Origin: Bromus sterilis
Taxonomy: Eukaryota > Streptophyta > Magnoliopsida > Poales > Poaceae
Length of the DNA stretch: 64,000 bases
Assembly: GCA_950022295.1 (NCBI GenBank)
Contig: OX465601.1
Location: 117,819,501-117,883,500, forward strand
Direction of reading: 5' to 3'
Shown one piece after another: positions 56,512 to 64,000 of the stretch. Below the pieces are notes generated by a model. It did not search any database, was not told the origin of the DNA, and saw only the letters and a list, made by a program, of their open reading frames with translations. The translations under genes were made by a program, and so were the position numbers. The first letter of the stretch is position 1. Each line of letters starts with the position of its first letter.

Positions 56512-59500
56512 CTAGGCCGAGAAGCTATAACGTTCCAAGATACCAAGTTCACCCCTTAGTTGGCAAAACCTTGCTTCATCCAATGGTTTTGTGAAAATAT
56601 CGGCAAGTTGCTTGTCGGTGCCCACATGTGCAAGAACAATATCACCCTTTTGAATGTGATCCCGTATGAAGTGATCATGAATGTCAATATGCTTGGTGCG
56701 AGGATGTTGACACGGGTTGTTGGCAATCTTGATAGCACTTTCATTGTCACATAAGATGGGTACCTTCTTGTAGGTGAGGCCATAATCCTTCAAGGTTTGC
56801 CTCATCCATAGGACTTGAGTAGCACAATTTGCGGCGGCCACATACTCGGCTTCAGCGGTGGAGAGGGAGACACATTTTTTCTTCTTGGAATGTCAACTTA
56901 CCAATGAGCGCCCAATAAATTGGCATGAACCGGATGTTGACTTCCGATCCACCTTATCTCCAGCCCAATCCGCATCGGTGTACCCTAAGAGATCAAACTT
57001 GGCTTCCTTGGGGTACCAAAGGCCCAATAAAGGAGTATGAACAAGGTATCTAAGAATGTGCTTAACCGCCAAATGATGACTCTCCATGGGAGAGGCTTAA
57101 TATCTTGCACACATTCCTACTCTAAGCATAATATCCGGTCTAGATGCACAAAGATAAAGCAATGACCCAATCATAGAACGATAAAGAGTAGCATCAAATG
57201 GAATACCGGAAAGGTCTTGATCTAGATATCCCTTGGTTGGCATGGGTGTCTTGCATGGCTTGGCATCCTTCATACCAAACTTCACGAGCATATCTTGAAT
57301 GTATTTTGTTTGAGAGATGAAGGTTCCTTCGGCAAATTGCTCGATTTGAAATCCAAGGAAATACTTCAAGCTCCCCATCATGGACATCTCAAATTTCTTG
57401 GTCATAGTTTCCGAGAACCATTTGCACAAAGATGGATTAGGAGAACCAAATATGATGTCATCTACATAGATTTGGCATATGAGCAATTCACCATTGGTTC
57501 TCTTGGTAAAAAGAGTGGCATCAATGACACCCCTCACAAATCCTTCCTCGAGTAAAAACTTCCTAAGATGGTCATACCAAGCCCTAGGGGCTTTCTTAAG
57601 ACCATATAATGCCTTATGAAATTTGTACACGTGGTCCTTGTGATGAGGGTCACAAAAGCCGGGTGGTTGAGCTACATATACATCCTATTGTAGAGTACCA
57701 TTAAGGAAAGCACTTTTTACATCCATTTGAAATAATGGAAATCCATTGAATGCGGCATAAGCAAGAAACATGCGTATAGATTCAAGGCGAGCAACGGGAG
57801 CAAAGGTCTCATCAAAATCCAAGCCTTCAACTTGGGAGTACCCTTGAGCCACTAGCCTTGCCTTGTTTCAAATGATACTACCATATTCATCTTGCTTGTT
57901 TTTGAAGATTCACTTGGTTCCAATGATGTTATGATCATGACCGGAAGGCCTCTCCACGAGAGACCAAACTTCATTCCGGGTGAAGCTAGTGAGCTCATCT
58001 TGCATTGCAATGAGCCAATCCGCATCCTCAAGTGCTTGTTCAACCCTAAGTGGTTCAATGCAAGACACAAACGAGAAGTGAGCGCAAAGGTTCATAAGTT
58101 GACGACGAGTAACTATACCTTGCCCCAATCCCGTGAGGATCTTGTCAACATCAACACGTCTAGCCACCAATGGCATGATGGAAGTTGGAGTTTCAATAGG
58201 CTCTACCCATTCGGACTCATGGGCAACATTTGGTTCATCATCAAGGGCGGAGCCATCATCAATTTCATCATTTTATCCAAAGCAAATGCGGTCAAGTCGA
58301 TCACGTGGATCAACCGCAACCTCAACTTGTGGTTGAGCAACAACATCGGATTGTGGAGGGTCTTGTTCTTGTTCTTGTATAGTTGGCTCATCATGAGCAA
58401 TCGGATCTTGAGTGGTAGGAGGAGGTGCTTGTGGTGGTGGAACACTTGGCCCATCACACACCGCATCATCTCTAGGGACTTGAGCAATGGGCACAAGATC
58501 TCCAATGCCCATAGCCAAGATGTCTTGAGAAGAATCTTCATTATTTCCTACATCACTTAGATCAAATTGCTCCCCATGGGAGCCATTAAATTCATCAAAC
58601 TCCACGTCACAAGTTTCCACAACACATCCGGTGGATTTGTTGTAGACCCTATAGGCGTGAGAGTTTGAAGCATACCCAACAAATATACCCTCAATTGTTT
58701 TGGATTGAAACTTAGCAAACCGGTCTTTCTTATTGAGAAAGAAACACTTACAACCGAATACTCGGAAGTATTTGACGTTTGGCTTGTGACCGGTTAGAAG
58801 CTCATAAGGGGTCTTCATCAAGATCTTGCGAAGAAAGAGCTGGTTTGATGCATGACATACGGTGTTGATGGCTTCGGCCCAAAAGCTATATGGTGACTTG
58901 TACTCATCCAACATGGACCGGGCCATCTCCACAAGAGTACGGTTCTTCCTCTCGGCTACACCATTTTGTTGAGGGGTGTAAGGTGCGGAATATTGATGTT
59001 CTATCCCCTAATCACTCAAGAATTCTTCCAAGGTGTAGTTCTTGAATTCGGAGCCATTTTCACTTCGTATTGCCAAGATAGCCATGTTGTGTTTCCTTTG
59101 TGCTTGCTTGGAAAAATCAATGAAGGTGGTCTTCGTCTCGTCCTTGGACTTGAGAAAGAACACCCATGTGTATCTTGAATAATCATCAACAATGACGAGA
59201 CCATATTTCTTCCCACCAAGATTATCCCATGATGGAGGACCAACGAGATCCACATGAAGGAGCTCAAAAGGCCTTGACATTGACACGATATTCTTGGGGG
59301 TATGCGTTGCTTGATGTTGCTTCCCGGCTATGCATGCACTACACACACGATCTTTCTCAAAAGACATGTTTGTTAGTCCGAGGATGTGTTCACCCTTTAG
59401 GAGATCTTTTAGATTTCTCATACCGACATGGGCTAGCCGGCGATGCCATAGCCACCCCTTGTCGGCCTTGGCCATTAGACAAGTTGCATGGTAAGTACTC

Positions 59501-61461
59501 TCTTTCGAGAAATCAACCGTATAAAGGTTGCCATCCAACTCTCCAACAAAGGCCACTTCGAGAGTATCTCTCCTAAAGACTTTCACACTTGTTAGACCAA
59601 ATAGTGTATCATAACCAACGGAAGCTAGTTGACGAACGGGAAGCAAATTGTATTGAAGGGATTGGACAAGCATGAAATTTGCAAGAGACATGTCATTAGT
59701 AATAGCCACTTTGCCCAACCCAAGTACCTTTCCCTTGGAACGACCACCAAACACAATGCTCATGTATGGTTGAATTGCATCCATGAAGTCCTTGAGCAAA
59801 CGGCTTTCTCCGGTCATATGATTGGTGCATCCACTATCAATCACCCATTTGAATCCACCGGAGATAGCATCCTTGATCTTAGGCGAGGAGGAGGGAGTGT
59901 CATCGTCAACCAACTTGGCCATGAGACACTTGTGTGCATTGCCGGTGTAGTCACTCATGTAGTTGTAGTTTACAACTTCACCTTCCTTGTTGAGGAGCCT
60001 CAAGGTTTTTTGTGTATCTTGAGCAACTCCGGCCACACCACCAAAATCCTTGGGATCGGACCCTTCAAGTGCCAACAATGCTTTCTTCTTGAACTTGTTG
60101 TTGAGAGGGTTTGGGAGCTTCTTGGCGACATCCTTCCGAGGAAATCGAGATTTGTCCTCTCTTTTCTCATATGGACACTCCTCCGCAAAATGTTCCGGTC
60201 TCACACAGTTGTAGCAGTTTCTCGTCTTCTTCTTTTGGAATCTTCCCTTGAAGTCCCCTTTGGTGAACTTCTTCACAAAGAGAGCAATATCATCATATGA
60301 GGGAGTATCATCGGAGTTATCATCATCTTCATACTCATCTTCTTCCTGATCATCATCAAACTCCTTGAGCCTAGCCTTGAGAGCAAGGTTTGAGGACGGA
60401 CCACCATATGTGGCAAGAAGCCTCTTGGACTCCTTTACGTGCTCTTCATATTGCAAGAAGGTGGCAATCACATCATCCGGTGTCATCTTGAAGAAGTCGG
60501 GCATACGCCTCAATTCCCACACCATTTGATGAGAATACACCATGAGAGCATTCAACATTTTGTCCACAAAGTAACGGTTGGTGATTTGATATCCATCCAA
60601 AGATTTTTCACTTGTGAAGGACTGGACATGAGCAGAGAGAACCTTGAGACGCATATGAAGTTGTTGGGGCGTCTCATCTTTCTTCATGTGAAGGTTGTGC
60701 AATGCATTCTTTGCGGTCTCATATCTTGTCATTTGAAGCGACCCGGTGCCGGACTTGGAAATGAGAAGAGTATCCCACATTTCCTTGGCATTGGTGATAT
60801 GAAGAAATGGTGCACGTGTCAACTCATCCATTCCTCTCTTCAAGAACCCAATAGCCGCAAGTTTGAGATGTCGATCAAACACTTCACTTGGAGTAAGGTT
60901 GTTCGGATCAACGGGATAATAGCCTTTCCCGGAGTCGATGAGGTTCCACATGGGTTCGCACACAAACCTAAGATAATCTGCCATAAGACTTTTCCAATCC
61001 AAAAAGTTAGTGTTCTCGGTTAGTACCGGCGGATTGTCGTTGAAATTATACTTAGGTTCCACAAGCTTAGGGGCAGGATAGTCCCATTGGTAGGGACCAC
61101 CTCTTTGCAAGGGAGCCTCGGAACCGGGGTGCAAAAAGGTCGCTTGTGGGGACCTAGGGGCCGCAAAACTTGACGTTTGTGACTCCGACGCCGAAGCCTT
61201 CAATCTAGCAAAGGAGGCTTCCATTTCCTTCCTTTGATTGTCCAAATCCTTTTGCAAGGATTTTTCCATATCTCCGGAGGTGAACAGCTTGGGGTCCTCA
61301 ATCTCATAACTAACATGCCCCGTGGAGGGAGGCAACGCAGCTTGTGCGGCGGCCCTTTGTTCGGTAGACAATCTCTTGGCTTCCGAACTCGCGTCATCCG
61401 CAGCAATTGCGACCTCCTCCACATTGGCACCCAAACTTTCGGGGATGCCGTTCTTGGTCAT
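56512..61461 (-). pseudogene. gag-pol: gag-pol of element Z, nonsense-interrupted single frame
   Basis: One frame (all segments in register) from MTKNGIPESLG to stop 56512. It has gag, a zinc knuckle CYNCVRPEHFAEEC (near 60210), protease VIDSGCTNHMTG (near 59845) and the integrase HHCC region (WHRRLAHVGM ... CSACIAGKQ). In the integrase core the first Asp is in LHVDLVGPP; the second catalytic position reads RSENGSEF, Glu where Asp is expected; the Glu is in QQNGVAERKNRTL. RT has QMDVKSAFLNG and YVDDIIFGS. RNase H has GYTDADWAGD, STAEAEYVAAA and CDNESAIKIA. Seven in-frame stops (59008, 58273, 57910, about 57870, about 57687, 57097, 56893) break it. At least five look like CAG/CAA, TGG or CGA codons changed by C-to-T. 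No frameshift is needed over 4.9 kb. Confidence 0.9.
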
Positions 61462-61500
61462 CTCGCTCTAGGGCGGTTAAGCCACAAGAATAGAGCACGA

Positions 61501-61513
61501 GGCTCTGATACCA
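61501..61513 (-). other. Primer binding site (tRNA-iMet) of element Z
   Basis: The minus strand reads TGGTATCAGAGCC, 2 bp inside the 5' LTR end. Confidence 0.9.
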
Positions 61514-62224
61514 ATTGAAAGGATCGAGATAGACCTAGAGGGGGGGTGAATAGGTCTTATTACAAATTTTATCACTACTTAGCAATTTTTAGGCAATAGT
61601 GCGAAAAACAAAGGTGTACCTAACAATTGCAAGGTCTATTTAGCAAAGACAAGATAAACAATAAGCACAATAAACACAAGCATGTGAGGGGCAAATAATA
61701 CGGTAGTACAAGTAATAAGGGGAAAGAGTAGGGATAACCGAATGACGCGGAGACAACGATGTATCCCGATGTTCACTTCCTTGGAGGGAAGCTACTCACC
61801 GTTCGGAGAGAGTGGGTGAAACCACGAAGGCACACCAACGCCACAAAGGCTCACTCTATTCCCCTTGAGATATCACCACGAAGGCGATTCCCAACCACTA
61901 CCGGTTGACCTTAAAGGTGGTCACCAGACCCTCACAAACTCAACGGGGGTAATCACAATGGTCGATTCCTCTCCGAAGAACTCCTACCCGCCTAGGAGTC
62001 TCCAACCTCCAAGAGTAACAACATCAATGGGAAATGCTCAAGACTTGCTCAAAACGCGATTTGCTTTGGTTGGAAGATGGGTAAGGGGCGGATCTATCAC
62101 TGGGTGAAAGATCCGTCAAGAACTGTCAAGGAACTCTCCGAGATCTGAGATTTGGTGAGGGAGAGAGTGAGAGGGAGCACTTGTGTAATGAAGTGGTCAA
62201 CCCTCACAAGTGGGAGTGAGGGGG

Positions 62225-62232
62225 TATTTATA
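62225..62232 (-). promoter_or_regulatory. Probable TATA box in Z LTR
   Basis: The minus strand reads GGGCTATAAATACCCCC, about 60 bp downstream of the palindrome cluster in sense direction. Confidence 0.65.
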
Positions 62233-62280
62233 GCCCAAGGGACGAAATGGCCGTTGGGATATTAATGTTGTGTAAGTGTC

Positions 62281-62590
62281 GTACGTCCGTCAGGTATCGG
62301 ATGTTCGAAAGTTTACATGTCGGACGTCCGAGTCAGGTCGGACGTCTGAAGTGTAATATTTGTGTGCAGCAACCAACAGCGTAAGAAAAAAGATCAGTAG
62401 CACACCGGACTTCCGACAAAGTTCGGACATCCGTCGGGTCGGACGTCTGAAACATGTCGGAATCCCGCCATTTTCGCATGCCTACTGACCTTTCCTATGA
62501 TAAACAATATACGAGATGTCGGACGTCCGATGACTGTCGGACGTCCGAAACATTGAAATGTCGGACGTCTGAAACTCGTCGGACGCCCGA
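62281..62590. repeat. TCGGACGTCCGA palindrome cluster in Z LTR
   Basis: About ten copies or near copies of the palindrome within 310 bp (for example 62321, 62336, 62437, 62519, 62536, 62560, 62578). Several are altered at one or two positions (GTCTGA, GTTCGA, GCCCGA), mostly as expected from loss of CpG. The core GACGTC contains the ACGT box bound by plant bZIP factors; a regulatory role is inference. Confidence 0.8.
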
Positions 62591-62920
62591 AAGCAGTGAT
62601 CATATTTTTACTTTTGAGCTCCAATATTGTGTCGAGATGTTTTTGTTTTAATTAGCTTTGAGCAAATCTTAAACACAAACCCACTGATCCTCTCTTAATA
62701 GTGCGGGGATCCCTATACTCAAGATAAACCGAAAAGCTTACGCTTTAACATGGATTGGATCCGTATCTTGAGCATATCGACATGATTAGATGGTCCTTGA
62801 TCCACCAACACAACACACCGAGGACTAAAACCAGAGATATAATTGGCAAACATGATTAGTCCTCTATATGTACATTGTCATCAACATCAAAATATAATTA
62901 AGGGCAAGATAGCACTTTCA

Positions 62921-63988
62921 CCTGCTACATTTCTATACATCATGATAGTTAATCTTCTTTATGTTGAGTACTTTTGTAAAGTGTGAAAGATCTCCTATAC
63001 TCCTTGTAAAATAGAGTGTTGCCCTTAAGAGAGGAAAAGATCCCAAAGAGGACAAAATTAAAAGATCCCAAAGAGGACACATGAGAGTTAAATAGAAAGA
63101 GCCATTGAGGCCACCAAAAAAATATACAAAAATAGAAAAAAAGAGAAAAGGAAAATAAAAAGAGAGAAGGAGGCAACACTACTATTCCTTTTGAGAGATC
63201 CACACTCGTACTCCCTCTTATACCTTGTACTCTATAGAGATGATCATACATGCATATAGCTATGTGGGGACCTTCACACTGTAGAACTTGGCTTGTATAT
63301 CCCAATGATGAACCTCCTCAAATGAGTTCTAGGTCTTCTTGAGCAAGCAAGTTGGATGCACCCCTGCTAGTTCCATTGGAGAGATTTACATGGCTCATAT
63401 GTGCATCTGTTGCATGGCAATCCCTACTCCTCACATCATATCTATAATTTGTCTTTCTCTCGCCTATGATTGTCCTCATTTATGTGAGCCTTTCACACCT
63501 TTTTGTCTTCCTCCACCATCTCTCTCTTTGCCATCCAAAGTGTCAACTCTCTTGCTTATGCTCATCCATTGCATGAGTGCTCAAAATATTGAAAGGGAGT
63601 GGATCGATTTGACTTGTACCTGGCTAGTGGACTGGGGACGAGTCAAGATAAGATTCCAAAGAAGACTAAGTGTGAAACTTTAGTAGATTGAGTTCTCAGC
63701 AAATAAATTAAGTTTTTCTCCCGTATTCCCATCTCCCACTTCTTGCACGCAAACACCATTTGGAGACATTCGAGTCACGGACAGCGAGAGCTCTTGCACC
63801 TTTATGTTCTTATGTTGCTTGTTTCAATGCTAATATAGACTCTTCCTTGTTATGACTTGAATTGAATTACATGCCTTGATTGCTTTACTTAAAAAAGTTC
63901 TTTTATGGTTGGTAGCATGTCACCACATAAATTATGATTGTTATCATTTACCTACTCGAGGACGAGCAGGAATTAAGCTTGGGGACGT
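62921..63988 (+). mobile_element. Element F: 3' interior of an A-family element
   Basis: Closely matches 24374-25452 of element A, starting at CCTGCTACA and including the duplicated GATCCCAAAGAGGA purine tract (63037-63190). It ends in the polypurine tract AAGCTTGGGGACGT (63975-63988). No coding frame. It is the host of element Z; the part upstream of Z is not in the window. Confidence 0.85.
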
Positions 63989-64000
63989 TGATACGTCCCA
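63989..64000 (+). repeat. Start of the 3' LTR of element F
   Basis: TGATACGTCCCA, the first 12 bp of the A/B/C-type LTR, runs off the right edge. Confidence 0.8.

Larger units (their letters stand above)
56300..62920 (-). mobile_element. Element Z: copia retrotransposon, 3' LTR not found
   Basis: Minus strand: 5' LTR 62920-61516, iMet primer site 61513-61501, single gag-pol frame 61461-56512. Domain order gag, protease, integrase, RT, RNase H is the copia order. Downstream of RNase H a GGGGGAG purine tract (about 56440-56450) and TGAAAGCACTAT (about 56296) hint at an LTR start, but the following sequence does not match the 5' LTR. The 3' end is therefore missing or replaced. The right flank (62921 on) is the interior of an A-type element (F), into which Z inserted. 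Confidence 0.85.
61516..62920 (-). repeat. 5' LTR of element Z (1405 bp)
   Basis: Sense start TGAAAGTGCTATC (62920), sense end GATCCTTTCA (61516), so the ends form a short inverted repeat TGAAAG/CTTTCA. Contains the TCGGACGTCCGA cluster, a TATA box (62232-62225) and a leader with clustered CTCTCTCC. Confidence 0.85.

Noticed and set aside
57892..58560. 222-codon plus-strand frame
   Set aside because: It is the antisense of the Z integrase/RT linker, whose minus-strand frame has recognised motifs. Plus-strand frames at 59629-61023 are rejected for the same reason.

Overview
This window reads as intergenic DNA from a large grass genome, most likely a Triticeae species (wheat, barley, rye, Aegilops type). 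I see no host gene. About 60 kb can be assigned to LTR retrotransposons stacked inside one another. Everything was done by eye. Letters are labels for this report only: B, A and F are gypsy elements with a tRNA-Asp primer site (Athila-like, of the Sabrina/WHAM kind). S and X are giant-LTR elements without pol. Y is a chromodomain gypsy element. Z is a copia element. C, D1 and D2 are lone LTRs. E and H are broken protein-coding pieces.

Left part (1-7445): element B (minus strand) has a complete 5' LTR (1279-2939) and an uninterrupted gag frame that runs off the window edge. It sits in a decayed lysine/alanine-rich gene (2940-5041). Then comes a fragment of the X family (5491-5917 and 7292-7445, continuing at 19995-20255), split first by the D-type LTR D1 (5918-7291) and then by element S.

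Element S (7446-19989) is complete, with TSD TACTC and two ~4.2 kb LTRs. Its ~4.1 kb interior has no recognisable pol but keeps one intact 185-codon ORF (11881-12438).

Middle (20349-49666): element A carries broken gag-protease and no pol. Its 3' LTR is split twice: by Y (26568-47456, TSD TAGAT) and by the solo LTR C (47965-49607, TSD ACCTT). Y is itself split, inside the end of its pol gene, by X (34782-43482, minus, imperfect TSD GTACA/GTACC). X consists of two 4.05 kb LTRs around only 600 bp. The order of events is therefore A, then Y, then X, with C a separate later hit on A.

Right part (49667-64000): D2 LTR, a gag fragment (E), a truncated X-family LTR (to 54556), a two-intron pseudogene with a putative plant transposon domain (H), copia element Z (minus, 5' LTR 61516-62920, 3' LTR not recognised), and the 3' interior plus first 12 bp of the LTR of another A-type element (F).

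The point I consider most worth following is that S, Y and X, which differ in structure and LTR sequence, share two small palindromic/hairpin motifs in the same order and at similar distances from the LTR 3' end. Protein lesions fall into two classes: nonsense changes of the kind made by C-to-T deamination (Z, Y, A, the lysine-rich gene) and single-base homopolymer shifts (element A).
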